Shown here piece by piece: positions 17,110 to 26,608 of a DNA stretch of 64,000 nt. A program made the translations under genes and the position numbers. Source of the DNA: Campylobacter sp. RM5004 (lineage in GTDB: Bacteria; Campylobacterota; Campylobacteria; Campylobacterales; Campylobacteraceae); the NCBI RefSeq assembly GCF_022369455.1, contig NZ_CP059599.1, forward strand, positions 1,516,409 through 1,580,408, in the 5' to 3' direction. Numbering within the stretch: the stretch's first letter is position 1; each line of letters begins with the position of its first letter. The notes under the pieces are model-generated. The model did no database searches, was not told the DNA's origin, and saw only the letters and a list, made by a program, of their open reading frames with translations.

Positions 17110-17873
17110 TAGTAATATACCTTATTTTCTTTTAAAAAGCTTCTTAAGTCTTCATACTCGCTATTTGTTAAAAATCTATATTTTTTAGGTTTTAAAACAC
17201 CTAAATCAACCCTACCAAAAGCTACTCTTTTAAGCTCAACAACTTCTAAATCAAACTCAGCAAAAAAGCGTCTTAACTCTCTATTTTTACCCTCATCAAT
17301 TATAACTCTTAGCTTTGTATATCCGCCACTACTTCCAAATATTTCGTATTCTAAAAATGGCTTTAAGCTAAGATTTGTGATTTTACTTTTTGGGTGTGCT
17401 CCTTTTAAGCTATTTACGATTTCAAGCCCATTTTCCATAGCATTGATTACTTCTTTTGTGATAGTTCCTTTAATTTTTAAATAATATTCACGCTCTAGGT
17501 TACTTTGCATTAAAAAATCCGCTATCACAGGACTATCAACTAATAAAAGTATCCCGGTAGATGCGTAATCTAGTCTTCCAACAGGATTAAAATGTCTAAA
17601 ATCTCTTGGTAAATTATCAAATATCAAAGCTCTTCCACGCTCATCTTTATGACTTACTAATTCGCCTTTATCTTTGTGATATACGATTACGCTAAATTCG
17701 CTTTTTTTATAAATTCTTTTACCTTTTACAAAAACTTTATCATCAACTCCAACTTCGCTCCAGTCTTCTAAAACGACTTTATTATTGATTTTTACTAAAC
17801 CTTCTTTAATTAGCTTATCAGCTTCTTTTCTTGAATATTTGCTATTGTGTGCAATAAATTTATTAAGTCTCAT
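17109..17873 (-). CDS. rluB: Ribosomal large-subunit pseudouridine synthase (RluB/RsuA family)
   Basis: rRNA pseudouridine synthase of about 254 aa. An N-terminal S4 RNA-binding domain (RLNKFIAHNSKYSRKEADKLI) precedes the catalytic domain, where GRLDYASTGILLLVDS carries the catalytic aspartate. A later conserved block is EGKNRELRRFFA. I prefer the ATG at 17873, which overlaps the kdsD stop as TGATG, over a GTG three bases earlier. RluB versus RsuA cannot be settled by eye. Confidence 0.88.
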   Translation of the reverse strand: MRLNKFIAHNSKYSRKEADKLIKEGLVKINNKVVLEDWSEVGVDDKVFVKGKRIYKKSEFSVIVYHKDKGELVSHKDERGRALIFDNLPRDFRHFNPVGRLDYASTGILLLVDSPVIADFLMQSNLEREYYLKIKGTITKEVINAMENGLEIVNSLKGAHPKSKITNLSLKPFLEYEIFGSSGGYTKLRVIIDEGKNRELRRFFAEFDLEVVELKRVAFGRVDLGVLKPKKYRFLTNSEYEDLRSFLKENKVYY

Positions 17874-18796
17874 CACTCATCCAATAATTGTAATAAACCT
17901 ATTATTTTTTCATCTTCAACAACTACTAAAATAGATATTTTGTTCTCTTTCATATAAGAAAACGCCTTGTGAGCTAGCTCTGTTTTTATTATTGTTTTAG
18001 GATTTTTACTTGCGTATGTTAAAGCTAATTGCTCTAAAGAAAAATCTTCTTTTGCCATTGCTCTTCTTAAGTCTCCATCGCTTAAAAATCCAAGTAATTT
18101 TTCATTATCAACTATTAAAGCACAACCAAAACTAGCCTTACTCATACATAAAATTGCTTCTTTTAAATTAGCGTCTTTATTAATAATAGGAAGATTATTT
18201 TTATGCATTAAATCACTTACTTTTACATAATATCTCTTACCTAAAGCTCCACCAGGATGATTTATACCAAAATCACTTACACTAAAATCTCTTAAAGCAA
18301 TTACACAAGCTAGTAATGCGTCTGCTAAAGCTAGTGTTAGGGTTGTTGAGCTAGTTGGTGCAGGTAGATTTGTGATTGCTTCATTACAATTTGTTGCGAT
18401 ATTAAATAAGCATGAATTAGCTAGTGGAGAATTACTTTGCGAAATGCTAATTAAAGTGCAAGCTCTATCTTTTAAAAAAGGAATAATTTTTAAAACTTCT
18501 TCGCTTTTTCCACTAAATGAAATTAAAATCACTAAATCTTCTTTAGAGATATTTCCTAAATCTCCATGCATTAACTCACTTGCATGAATAAAAAACGACT
18601 TTACCCCACAACTAGCAAATGAAGCAGCAATTTTGCGTCCAACTATGCCACTTTTACCAACTCCAACCACTATTAAATTGCCTTTGCAATCATTAACTAA
18701 ATTAGCAATTTTAATAAAACTCTCATCTAAACTTAAAGCTGCTTCTTCTAAAGCGAAAGCTTCTCGCTTTAGAATGTTTTTTGCAATTTCTAGCAT
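17873..18796 (-). CDS. kdsD: Arabinose-5-phosphate isomerase (KdsD/KpsF)
   Basis: Cytoplasmic isomerase of 307 aa converting ribulose-5-phosphate to arabinose-5-phosphate for Kdo and lipo-oligosaccharide synthesis. The SIS domain (residues 1-190) shows VGVGKSGIVGRKIAASFASCG, HASELMHGDLG and PTSSTT, and two CBS domains fill the C-terminus (residues 200-307). One base of overlap couples it to rluB. In a genome with capsule it may serve as KpsF. Confidence 0.9.
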   Translation of the reverse strand: MLEIAKNILKREAFALEEAALSLDESFIKIANLVNDCKGNLIVVGVGKSGIVGRKIAASFASCGVKSFFIHASELMHGDLGNISKEDLVILISFSGKSEEVLKIIPFLKDRACTLISISQSNSPLANSCLFNIATNCNEAITNLPAPTSSTTLTLALADALLACVIALRDFSVSDFGINHPGGALGKRYYVKVSDLMHKNNLPIINKDANLKEAILCMSKASFGCALIVDNEKLLGFLSDGDLRRAMAKEDFSLEQLALTYASKNPKTIIKTELAHKAFSYMKENKISILVVVEDEKIIGLLQLLDE

Positions 18797-18805
18797 AATT
18801 TATCC

Positions 18806-20710
18806 TTAATGTATATTTAATAATAAATATGGATATTTCTTATACTTTTTAAAGAAATACTTTTTAAGTGCGTTTCTTAGTGCTGGCTCAAAAGCTTTTT
18901 TGTCTTTCATAATGCCTTCTTTTGCATCTGCAATGAATAATTTAATGTAATTACTCACATCAGTTCCAAAATCTTGAGCTAGTTTATTTGATACAAGACC
19001 AAAATTTATAATATGTGCGTGATTTAGAGTTTTTGCACCCATATTTATATGAAGATTTAGCTGAACTATTCCATGCTCTGCTAGATTTTTTCTAGTATTT
19101 AATAAATCATCATGAACTTCTCTATCCACTTGATTATCTATATAAGTCTTTCCTGTTTTAACGCTCTTTAATTTTCTTAATTTATTCCAGCTTATTTCCA
19201 TTTGATCGCCGTTATCTAATAAATAAATATTTCTTTCATTTACACCACAAGCAATCGCACTAGCTTTGTGTTTGCTAATATGAGAATATTCTCCATGAAC
19301 AGGTAGAAAATACTTAGGTTTTACTAATCTTAATATCAATTTTTGCTCTTCAGCAGCTGCGTGTCCGCTTACATGAATTTCGCTAAATTCTTGATAAGCA
19401 ACACTTGCTCCATGACGCATTAATAAATCAATTACACCTGAAACACTTGCTTCATTACCTGGAATTGCTTTTGCACTTATTATTACTTGATCGCTTGGTT
19501 TAATCTTTACATGCTTATGCTCGCTTGTTGCCATTCTATATAATGCACTCATACTCTCACCTTGTGAGCCAGTAGTAATGATTAAAATCTCTTCATCAGG
19601 GAATTTATCAAGCTCATCAGCACTTATGAAAATCTTTTTATCAAATTTTAAATAACCTAGCTCAATTGCTGTAAATAAGTTTCTTTCCATTGAACGGCCT
19701 ATAATACAAACTTTTCTATTATAGTTTAGTGCGTGAGTAATTGCTTGATGAATTCTATGAATATTTGAGCTAAATGTACTCATTATCACACGACCCTTAC
19801 AGCGTGAATAAATTAAATCAAATGTAGCCCCCACAGTGCTTTCACTCTTAGTTACACCTTCACGGTAACTATTAGTGCTATCACTAAACAGACATAAAAC
19901 TCCCTTTTCGCCATAATAAGCTAAACGATGTAAATCACTCGCATAACCATCTATTGGAGTATGGTCTATTTTAAAATCTCCTGTATGAATGATAGTTCCT
20001 GCAGGTGTATTTATAGCTAATGCACAGCTATCAATAATACTATGTGTTATATGAATAAACTCAACCTTAAATGAGCCAATTTCATATATTTCACGCTTTG
20101 TTATAGGTCTAAATAGTTTGCACTTATCTTTAAGTCCGTGTTCGCTAAATTTATTTGAAATCATTCCTAATGGAAGCGGAGTTGCATAAATAGGAAAATC
20201 AAATTCTTTATAAAAATAAGGCATCGCTCCGATATGATCTTCATGAGCGTGAGTAATTAATACAGCTTTAACCTTATCTTTTATCTTTCTAATATATGAA
20301 AAATCAGGAACTACAATATCAACACCTAAAGTATCAGCATCAGGAAAGCTCATTCCAACATCAATGATAATTGCCTCATCTTCATATTCAATTACGCTCA
20401 TATTTCCACCGATTGCACCTAAACCACCAAGTGGAGTGAATTTCACGCTAGCATTACCTTTATAATTAATCCACGGGCTTAATCTTTTTTCTTGAGCTTT
20501 TTCGTTTGCTTTCATTGATTCAGCTAAAGCTTTTTGCCAATCTAAATCACCTTTTAAAGAAGCTGGTAAGATTTTTTTCTTGCGTTTTTTCTTCTTTTTT
20601 GATTTTTTTTCGTCAATTTCTTCTTCTAATTCTTCTAAAAGTTCATCTTCATTTTCTGCGTTTTCATAACTTCTAGCTATTTTTGTCTTATTTAATTCAT
20701 CTATACTCAT
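18806..20710 (-). CDS. rnj: Ribonuclease J
   Basis: Metallo-beta-lactamase/beta-CASP ribonuclease of about 634 aa for mRNA turnover and rRNA processing. The zinc motif THAHEDHIGA is followed by HTGDFKIDH, SDSTN and the beta-CASP FSSNIHRI and HVSGHA motifs. An N-terminal Lys/Glu-rich extension of about 80 residues, typical of epsilonproteobacterial RNase J, precedes the catalytic core. I chose the ATG at 20710, six bases after AAAGGA; the ATG at 20716 is too close to that site. The 5' end overlaps ksgA. Confidence 0.92.
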   Translation of the reverse strand: MSIDELNKTKIARSYENAENEDELLEELEEEIDEKKSKKKKKRKKKILPASLKGDLDWQKALAESMKANEKAQEKRLSPWINYKGNASVKFTPLGGLGAIGGNMSVIEYEDEAIIIDVGMSFPDADTLGVDIVVPDFSYIRKIKDKVKAVLITHAHEDHIGAMPYFYKEFDFPIYATPLPLGMISNKFSEHGLKDKCKLFRPITKREIYEIGSFKVEFIHITHSIIDSCALAINTPAGTIIHTGDFKIDHTPIDGYASDLHRLAYYGEKGVLCLFSDSTNSYREGVTKSESTVGATFDLIYSRCKGRVIMSTFSSNIHRIHQAITHALNYNRKVCIIGRSMERNLFTAIELGYLKFDKKIFISADELDKFPDEEILIITTGSQGESMSALYRMATSEHKHVKIKPSDQVIISAKAIPGNEASVSGVIDLLMRHGASVAYQEFSEIHVSGHAAAEEQKLILRLVKPKYFLPVHGEYSHISKHKASAIACGVNERNIYLLDNGDQMEISWNKLRKLKSVKTGKTYIDNQVDREVHDDLLNTRKNLAEHGIVQLNLHINMGAKTLNHAHIINFGLVSNKLAQDFGTDVSNYIKLFIADAKEGIMKDKKAFEPALRNALKKYFFKKYKKYPYLLLNIH

Positions 20711-21467
20711 TGTCATCCTTTAGTAATTTAAAAATTTCTAAGAATGATTTAACCGATACCTCATGAGCTCTTACATTTTCGTTTATTCCTAATAAATCTA
20801 ATGCTTTTTTTACTTTTTCTTTATTTGAAAATGAGCTTAGCATTTTTTTTCTAGGTTGATTAAAGGCTGTTTTTATAAAAGCATTAAAGCCTTTTATATC
20901 CTTTTTATCCATTAAACTTGGCTTTTTAATAAGCTTAATTACGCTTGAATTTACTTTCGGCATAGGTACAAAAGCACTAGGTGGCACTTCACAAACTAGT
21001 GATTTTTCACAAAGTAATTCAGTAATTACGCTTAAAGCACAATAATCATCGCCAAAAAATCTATCAGCAAGCTCTTTTTGAATCATAACAAGCATACCTG
21101 TGCAGTTATCATCAAACAAAGCATTTAGGATAATTTGCGAACTAATATAATACGGCAAATTAGCACATATAAAATAAGGCTCATCACTAATTTTCACGCT
21201 CATAACATCAGCATTAATTAATGTAAAATCTCCACTTAAAATCTCTTTATTAAAACGCTCATTTAAAATAGGTATCAAACTATCATCTATTTCAATACTA
21301 GTGAGCTTAAAACCACTTTTAAGTATAGGAGCAGTTAAATCACCTAAGCCAGGCCCAATCTCAATTAAAATTGACTTTAAATCTTTGGGTATCGCTTGGA
21401 TGATCTGCTGTTTTACTAATTCATCTTTTAAAAAATTTTGTCCGAATTTCTTTTTTGCCTTAATCAT
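20697..21467 (-). CDS. ksgA: 16S rRNA dimethyladenosine transferase KsgA
   Basis: Methylates two adjacent adenines near the 3' end of 16S rRNA during 30S maturation; 256 aa, cytoplasmic. It starts KKKFGQNFLKD, the family N-terminus, then motif I IEIGPGLGDLT, acidic IEID and motif IV ANLPYYISS. The C-terminal FVPMPKVNS and AFNQPRKKM blocks complete it. The gene overlaps the RNase J start, so the two RNA-maturation enzymes are likely co-translated. Confidence 0.95.
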   Translation of the reverse strand: MIKAKKKFGQNFLKDELVKQQIIQAIPKDLKSILIEIGPGLGDLTAPILKSGFKLTSIEIDDSLIPILNERFNKEILSGDFTLINADVMSVKISDEPYFICANLPYYISSQIILNALFDDNCTGMLVMIQKELADRFFGDDYCALSVITELLCEKSLVCEVPPSAFVPMPKVNSSVIKLIKKPSLMDKKDIKGFNAFIKTAFNQPRKKMLSSFSNKEKVKKALDLLGINENVRAHEVSVKSFLEIFKLLKDDNEYR

Positions 21468-21547
21468 TGCAGGAGTATAAAGAAAAATATTTAATACTTA
21501 GAAAAAAATAAAAAAGATTAAAAATAAAAAAATGGGAAAAATAAAAA

Positions 21548-21623
21548 TGGTGGTTAGAGGCAGAATCGAACTGCCGACACGCAGATTTTCAGTCTGCTGC
21601 TCTACCGACTGAGCTATCCAACC
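21548..21623 (-). tRNA. tRNA-Phe (GAA)
   Basis: A 76-base cloverleaf on the minus strand with encoded CCA. The acceptor stem pairs GGTTGGA with TCTAACC, the anticodon loop CTGAAAAT gives anticodon GAA, and the T loop is TTCGATT. It sits between ksgA and the small membrane protein gene. Confidence 0.97.
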
Positions 21624-21659
21624 ACCTGAAGTAAAAGCTTGAATTATATGCAAAAATTC

Positions 21660-22058
21660 TTAAACTTTGCTTAAAATATTTTCTAAAGCAAAAATTTGTT
21701 GTTTTAAAAATGAATAATTTAAAATAGAAAGTATAAAAACCACAATACTTGCAATTGTTAAAAACGAAATTCCTATTTCAAATTCCGTGAAAAATAATGC
21801 TATAAAAAGTGCAAGGCATATTATAAATGTAATAAAAATTGCTCTTTTTTGCCTTGCTTTTGCATTTTTAAAATTATCTTCTTCTTTATTCTTAAATAAA
21901 ATTACTCTATCAATAGCAACTACGAAATAAGTATTATTAGGATTTTTTAATTCATCTTGCAGTAAAAATTCTTTATTTTTATAAATTAATTTATTTTCTT
22001 TTATTTCATAATCGCTATTTATTAAAGCACTTTTTGCAAGTCTTAAAAAACTAAACAT
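21660..22058 (-). CDS. Small two-helix membrane protein, unknown function
   Basis: Unrecognised protein of 132 aa. An N-terminal soluble part of about 75 residues is followed by two hydrophobic helices (about residues 80-95 and 100-118) with a lysine/arginine cluster before the first. ATG at 22058 is preferred over TTG at 22061; either way it overlaps the murD stop. An exact 19-bp dispersed repeat is embedded in the coding sequence and encodes E-F-E-I-G-I at the helix boundary. Function unknown. Confidence 0.65.
   Translation of the reverse strand: MFSFLRLAKSALINSDYEIKENKLIYKNKEFLLQDELKNPNNTYFVVAIDRVILFKNKEEDNFKNAKARQKRAIFITFIICLALFIALFFTEFEIGISFLTIASIVVFILSILNYSFLKQQIFALENILSKV
21767..21785 (-). 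repeat. Dispersed 19-bp repeat, exact copy inside a gene
   Basis: Exact copy read on the minus strand in the frame GAA TTT GAA ATA GGA ATT T, giving E-F-E-I-G-I within a membrane protein gene. Confidence 0.9.
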
Positions 22059-23238
22059 CAAGCTCTTTCGTATATTTTATAAACAAATCCCCACGCTCAG
22101 CATAAGAGCTAAACTCATCTAAGCTTGCACACGCAGGACTTAATAAAGCGATTTCATCTATTTTTAAATCTTTATATATTAAAGCAACAGCTTCTTTTAA
22201 ATTCGTTCTAATAGGATTAAATCCATTTGCCTTTGCAATGTCGCTAAAATCTATCTTTCCTATCAAATAAAGCTTTGTATTTTTAGGTAAATATTTAAAA
22301 AACTCATTTAAATCTTGACCTTTAGCATCTCCACCTGCAATTAAATGTAAGGGTTCTTTAAAGCTATTAATCGCTGCAAGTGCTGCAGAAATATTTGTAG
22401 CCTTGCTATCATCAATCCAAGTTCTATTTTTACTATCTTTAAATACTTCAACCCTATGACGACCGATTTTAAATAAACTTAATTTATCATATTTAATCTC
22501 ACCACTAATTATTTTTGTGGCTGCTAATGCTAAACACGCATCTAATAAAAACGGCTCTTTATAGTTTAATTTAGACAAATCAATATCAAAAGTTTTTGCT
22601 AAATCGCTTGAGTTTTCATAAAAATATTTAATACATTTTGCATTCTCTAAATATTGTTTATATTTTTTAGGAACTATTACGCTAGCAGTTTTATTCATTC
22701 TAAAAACCAAATCAAGCTTTGCTTTTTCGTAATTACTAAAGCTTCCATGCCAACTTATATGATCATCACAAATAGGGAGTAATACATAAAGCTCAGGTCT
22801 TGCAACCTTAGTATAATGAAGAGCAAAAGAGCTCATCTCAAGCACTACTAAAGGTGCTTTAAGATTCATTAAAGCCAAAGGTTTTCCTATATTTGCTCCA
22901 GCTTCAATATCTAATAAATGAGCTATCATCTCAGTTGTTGTAGTTTTGCCATTTGTTCCACTTACCCAAATACTAAGCCCTAAAGCTTCATTGTAAAAAT
23001 CAATCTCGCTTGTAAGATTTCTTGCCTTTTTGCATAAAATATGATTAGGAGCAATTCCAGGGCTTACAACTTCAATGCTACTTAGCTCAGGATTAAACTC
23101 ATTTACAGGCAAAAGTTTATTGCCAAACTCATCTTCACTAGCTGCGCTAAATTTATCATCATATATATTCCACTCGCCTTTTTTGTAAGTGCTAGTAATT
23201 GCTTTAGCAACATTTCCATATCCAAACATTGATAACAT
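22051..23238 (-). CDS. murD: UDP-MurNAc-L-alanine:D-glutamate ligase MurD
   Basis: Peptidoglycan precursor ligase of 395 aa, shorter than the usual 430-450 but normal for Campylobacter. The ATP-binding loop is VSGTNGKTTTTEMIAHLL and the central ligase motif LEMSSFALH. The C-terminal domain has IDDSKATNISAA and LIAGGDAKGQDL. Adds D-glutamate to UDP-MurNAc-L-Ala in the cytoplasm. It follows mraY by 4 bases, making a two-step lipid I pathway unit, and overlaps the small membrane gene after it. Confidence 0.93.
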   Translation of the reverse strand: MLSMFGYGNVAKAITSTYKKGEWNIYDDKFSAASEDEFGNKLLPVNEFNPELSSIEVVSPGIAPNHILCKKARNLTSEIDFYNEALGLSIWVSGTNGKTTTTEMIAHLLDIEAGANIGKPLALMNLKAPLVVLEMSSFALHYTKVARPELYVLLPICDDHISWHGSFSNYEKAKLDLVFRMNKTASVIVPKKYKQYLENAKCIKYFYENSSDLAKTFDIDLSKLNYKEPFLLDACLALAATKIISGEIKYDKLSLFKIGRHRVEVFKDSKNRTWIDDSKATNISAALAAINSFKEPLHLIAGGDAKGQDLNEFFKYLPKNTKLYLIGKIDFSDIAKANGFNPIRTNLKEAVALIYKDLKIDEIALLSPACASLDEFSSYAERGDLFIKYTKELDV

Positions 23239-23242
23239 AATC

Positions 23243-24289
23243 TCACCTTAATTTAATAGTAATTAATGCAAACACATTGCATAAAAACGCAATTAGCCAA
23301 AATCTAACGATTATTTTATTTTCACTCCAACCGATTTGCTCAAAATGATGATGAATTGGTGCCATTTTGAAAATTCTTTTATGAAAAATCTTAAAGCTTC
23401 CAACTTGTAAAATAACGCTAATTGTCTCAAGAACAAAAACAAAACCTATTAATATAAGCAAAATTTCATTCTTTGAAATAATCGCTAAATACCCAACAAT
23501 AGCTCCTAATGTAAGCGAACCACTATCTCCCATAAATACTTGCGCAGGATGGCAGTTATACCATAAAAAGCCTAGTAAAGAGCCAATTAATGCAAGTGCA
23601 ATTACAACGCATTCTTCAGCACCGCTAACCTTAGGTAATAATAAATAATTAGCATATACAGCATTAGAACTAAGATATAAAAACACAGATAATGTAAATA
23701 AAGAAAATACACTAGGAACACAAGCAAGGCCATCAAGACCATCGGTTAAATTAATAGCATTTGAGCTTGAAATTAATACCAAAATCCAAAAAATTAAAGC
23801 AAAATATTTCATATCTATTATTGGATATTTATAAAAAGGAACGAAAAGCTCCGTGCTAAAATCACTAAAAATCATAATAGGAAGTAAGGTAATTAATGAA
23901 GCAATTATCATTAAAAGCATTTTTGAGCGTGGTTTAAGACCTGCTTTATTAGCCTTTTTTAAAACCTTACCTAAATCATCAATAATTCCAATCGCTCCAA
24001 AGCACACTAAGCACAAAAACGCAGAAATACTATAAACATTAAAAGTAGCAAAAATAAGGCTTGAAAGAAGTGTTGAGCCTAAAAATATCACTCCGCCCAT
24101 TGTAGGGGTATTGCACTTTTTTTGATGAGTTTTTGGAGCATCACTTAAAATAGGTTGATTTGCACCTATATTTTTTGCCCAAGAAATAAAAAGTGGCATA
24201 ATAATTAAAGTCATAAAAAAAGACAATAAAAAAGCTAAAAACGCCCTAACGCTAATGTATGAAAATAAGTTTATATCAATGTTAAACAT
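23243..24289 (-). CDS. mraY: Phospho-MurNAc-pentapeptide translocase MraY
   Basis: Polytopic inner-membrane enzyme (about 348 aa, ten helices) that makes lipid I. Diagnostic motifs are KTHQKKCNTPTMGG, NLTDGLDGLA (catalytic aspartates), CHPAQVFMGDSGSL and APIHHHFE. I chose the ATG at 24289 because TAGGAA precedes it by five bases; the upstream ATG at 24322 would add 11 residues with no ribosome site. The pair with murD matches the order I recall in C. jejuni. Confidence 0.93.
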   Translation of the reverse strand: MFNIDINLFSYISVRAFLAFLLSFFMTLIIMPLFISWAKNIGANQPILSDAPKTHQKKCNTPTMGGVIFLGSTLLSSLIFATFNVYSISAFLCLVCFGAIGIIDDLGKVLKKANKAGLKPRSKMLLMIIASLITLLPIMIFSDFSTELFVPFYKYPIIDMKYFALIFWILVLISSSNAINLTDGLDGLACVPSVFSLFTLSVFLYLSSNAVYANYLLLPKVSGAEECVVIALALIGSLLGFLWYNCHPAQVFMGDSGSLTLGAIVGYLAIISKNEILLILIGFVFVLETISVILQVGSFKIFHKRIFKMAPIHHHFEQIGWSENKIIVRFWLIAFLCNVFALITIKLR

Positions 24290-24387
24290 ATTTGTTCCTA
24301 AAAAATTAAATAAAAAAGGCAAATATTATAATAAAATTATAAATTTTTAAGTATTATTTCGCTTCTAATTCATATTAAGGAGCTTAT

Positions 24388-25170
24388 ATGTTAAATCCAG
24401 TTCTAACGATTGCAGGTAGTGATTGCAGTGGGGGTAGCGGACTTGAGGCTGATTTAAAAACTTTTACAATGCATAAAACTTTTGGAATGGCAGTGGTTTT
24501 AGGTGTTTATTCTGTAAATACTCAAGGTGTTTATGGTGCTTGTGTTATGGATAAAGAAATTGTTGCATCTCAATTTGATGCAGTTTTTAATGATATAAGA
24601 CCAAAAGCTCTTAAAACAGGTTTAATGGGAGATGCTGATTTAATTAGATTAATCACTGCAAAATTTAAAGAATTTAAGCCAGAAAATATAGTAATTGACC
24701 CTGTTATGTTTTCAAAAAGTGGTTTTAGACTAATTGGCGATGAAGATTTTAAATTATATGTAGAAGAATTCATACAATTTGCCGATGTTTTAACACCTAA
24801 CAAACTTGAAGCTGAACTTCTTTGTGGATTTAGCATTGATTCAAAAGAAAAATTAAAAGATTCAGCTAAAAAACTAATTGATTTAGGAGCTAAAAGCGTT
24901 TTGGCTAAAGGTGGAAAATATTTTGATTTAGCAGTGGATTATTTTTATGATGGAAAAGATTTTCACGAACTTTGTGGTAAAAACTTGCAAACTTCAAACG
25001 ACCACGGAGCAGGTTGTACTCTAAGCGCTGCAATTGCTGCAAACCTAGCAAATGGCTTAGATAAATTAAGTGCAGTTGCAAATGCAAAAATTTATACTCA
25101 AAATGCAATGGAAAACGCACCAAAATTAGGTGCTGGAAGAGGCCCTTTAAATCATATGTTTGATTTATAG
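24388..25170 (+). CDS. thiD: Hydroxymethylpyrimidine/phosphomethylpyrimidine kinase ThiD
   Basis: Cytoplasmic thiamine biosynthesis kinase of 260 aa that phosphorylates HMP twice. It begins LTIAGSDCSGGSGLEADLKTF, the ribokinase-fold HMP site, then DPVMFSKSG, TPNKLEAELL and the catalytic NDHGAGCTLSAAIAANLA. The 65-base leader shows AAGGAG before the ATG but no THI-box riboswitch. The gene ends in a repeat-derived hairpin whose first base is the last base of the stop codon. Confidence 0.93.
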   Translation: MLNPVLTIAGSDCSGGSGLEADLKTFTMHKTFGMAVVLGVYSVNTQGVYGACVMDKEIVASQFDAVFNDIRPKALKTGLMGDADLIRLITAKFKEFKPENIVIDPVMFSKSGFRLIGDEDFKLYVEEFIQFADVLTPNKLEAELLCGFSIDSKEKLKDSAKKLIDLGAKSVLAKGGKYFDLAVDYFYDGKDFHELCGKNLQTSNDHGAGCTLSAAIAANLANGLDKLSAVANAKIYTQNAMENAPKLGAGRGPLNHMFDL

Positions 25171-25208
25171 AATTTCATTTAGGAATTTCAAATTCCTAAA
25201 TGAAATTC
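25170..25208. terminator. Perfect palindromic hairpin made of an inverted repeat pair
   Basis: Arms of 19 bp (25170-25188 with 25190-25208) around a single central C. Each arm, GAATTTCATTTAGGAATTT, is a variant of the dispersed repeat with the same ends. Follows thiD directly. Confidence 0.6.
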
Positions 25209-25309
25209 CTAAGCAAATTATCTAAAAAATAGCTTTATTTATCTTACTTACTTATTTTTAAGCTTGTGAGTTTATAATTTTTGTTTTTATTTTGAAAAAA
25301 GGAGATTTT

Positions 25310-26608
25310 TTGGACCCCAGTTATACAGCTTTAATGCTGTTTTTAGCATTATTTTGTGTTTTTTTAAATGGATTTTTCGTGTTATCTGAATTTAGCATTG
25401 TAAAAATTAGAAAAAGTAAGCTAGAAGAATTTGTAAATCAAGGAAGAACTAACGCTAAATTAGCCTTAGAAATGTATAAAAACTTAGATACTTATTTATC
25501 AGCTACTCAGCTAGGAATTACTTTAAGCTCACTTGCTCTTGGTTGGTTGGGCGAGAGTTCTGTTGCGGTTTTATTAAACAAACTTTTATCTAATTTTAAT
25601 GTAAATCCTATCGCAATTCATAGTGTTTCTGTTGTTATTTCTTTTATATTAATTACGCTTTTACATGTTGTCTTAGGCGAAATTGTTCCAAAAAGTATAG
25701 CAATAGCAAAAACTGAAACCGTTGTATTATGGATAGCAAGACCACTTTATTTATTTAGAATAATTTTTGCACCTTTTATTGCTACATTTGATTTTTTATC
25801 TTTATCAATTTTAAAAATGTTAAGAATAAAAACAAACGAGCATGCAGCTCACTCTGAAGAAGAAATTAAATTTATAGCAAGTGAAAGCCAAAAAAGTGGA
25901 GTTTTAGATGAATTTGAAACTGAACTTATCCAAAATGCAGTTGATTTTAGCGACATTGTAGCTAAAGAGATTATGACTCCAAGACGCGATATGATATGCT
26001 TAAACAAAAGCAATACTTATGAAGAAAATATAAAAATAGTTCATGATTATAAACACACTAGATTTCCTTTCATAGATGCTAGTAAAGATAATGTATTAGG
26101 TATGATTCATATTAGAGATTTATTAGATAATCAAAATAAAGACCTAAATGAATGTGTTAGAAAAGTTCTTTTTGTTCCTGAAAATATCAGTATTTCAAAG
26201 GTTCTAGTTCAAATGAATAAAGAGCAAATCCATACAGCAATAGTAATGGATGAATACGGCGGAACCGCAGGATTGCTTACTATGGAAGATATTATTGAAG
26301 AATTAGTAGGTGATATTAATGATGAGCACGATAAAAAAGAGCAAGATTATAGAAAAATAAATGATGATATTTATATCGTAAATGGAAGGCTTGATATTGA
26401 AAGCGTTGAAGAATTGCTTGATATAAAATATGATGATGAATTAGAAGAGCTAACCATAGGTGGATATATATTCAATCGCTTAGGGCATGTTCCTAGTGAA
26501 AAAGAGCGTTGTGAAGACGAACATTGCTATTATGAAGTAAAACAAATGCAATCAAATAGCATAAAATATTTAAAAATAATCAAAAAGCAAAGGAAAAATA
26601 ATGAATAA
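25310..26608 (+). CDS. CNNM/CorC-family membrane protein (hemolysin C-like)
   Basis: Membrane protein of about 432 aa with the CNNM (DUF21) transmembrane domain (about residues 1-190), a pair of CBS domains (about 205-330; MTPRRDMICL, HTRFPFIDASKDNVLGMIHIRDLL, DEYGGTAGLLTMEDIIEELVG) and a C-terminal CorC/HlyC domain. Members are linked to magnesium or cobalt efflux; hemolysin is a historic label. The start is a TTG at 25310, preceded by AAAGGAG. It overlaps the next gene by 8 bases. Confidence 0.85.
   Translation: MDPSYTALMLFLALFCVFLNGFFVLSEFSIVKIRKSKLEEFVNQGRTNAKLALEMYKNLDTYLSATQLGITLSSLALGWLGESSVAVLLNKLLSNFNVNPIAIHSVSVVISFILITLLHVVLGEIVPKSIAIAKTETVVLWIARPLYLFRIIFAPFIATFDFLSLSILKMLRIKTNEHAAHSEEEIKFIASESQKSGVLDEFETELIQNAVDFSDIVAKEIMTPRRDMICLNKSNTYEENIKIVHDYKHTRFPFIDASKDNVLGMIHIRDLLDNQNKDLNECVRKVLFVPENISISKVLVQMNKEQIHTAIVMDEYGGTAGLLTMEDIIEELVGDINDEHDKKEQDYRKINDDIYIVNGRLDIESVEELLDIKYDDELEELTIGGYIFNRLGHVPSEKERCEDEHCYYEVKQMQSNSIKYLKIIKKQRKNNE

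Noticed and set aside
24323-24387. TPP riboswitch before thiD
   Set aside because: Only 65 bases long and no THI-box-like sequence.
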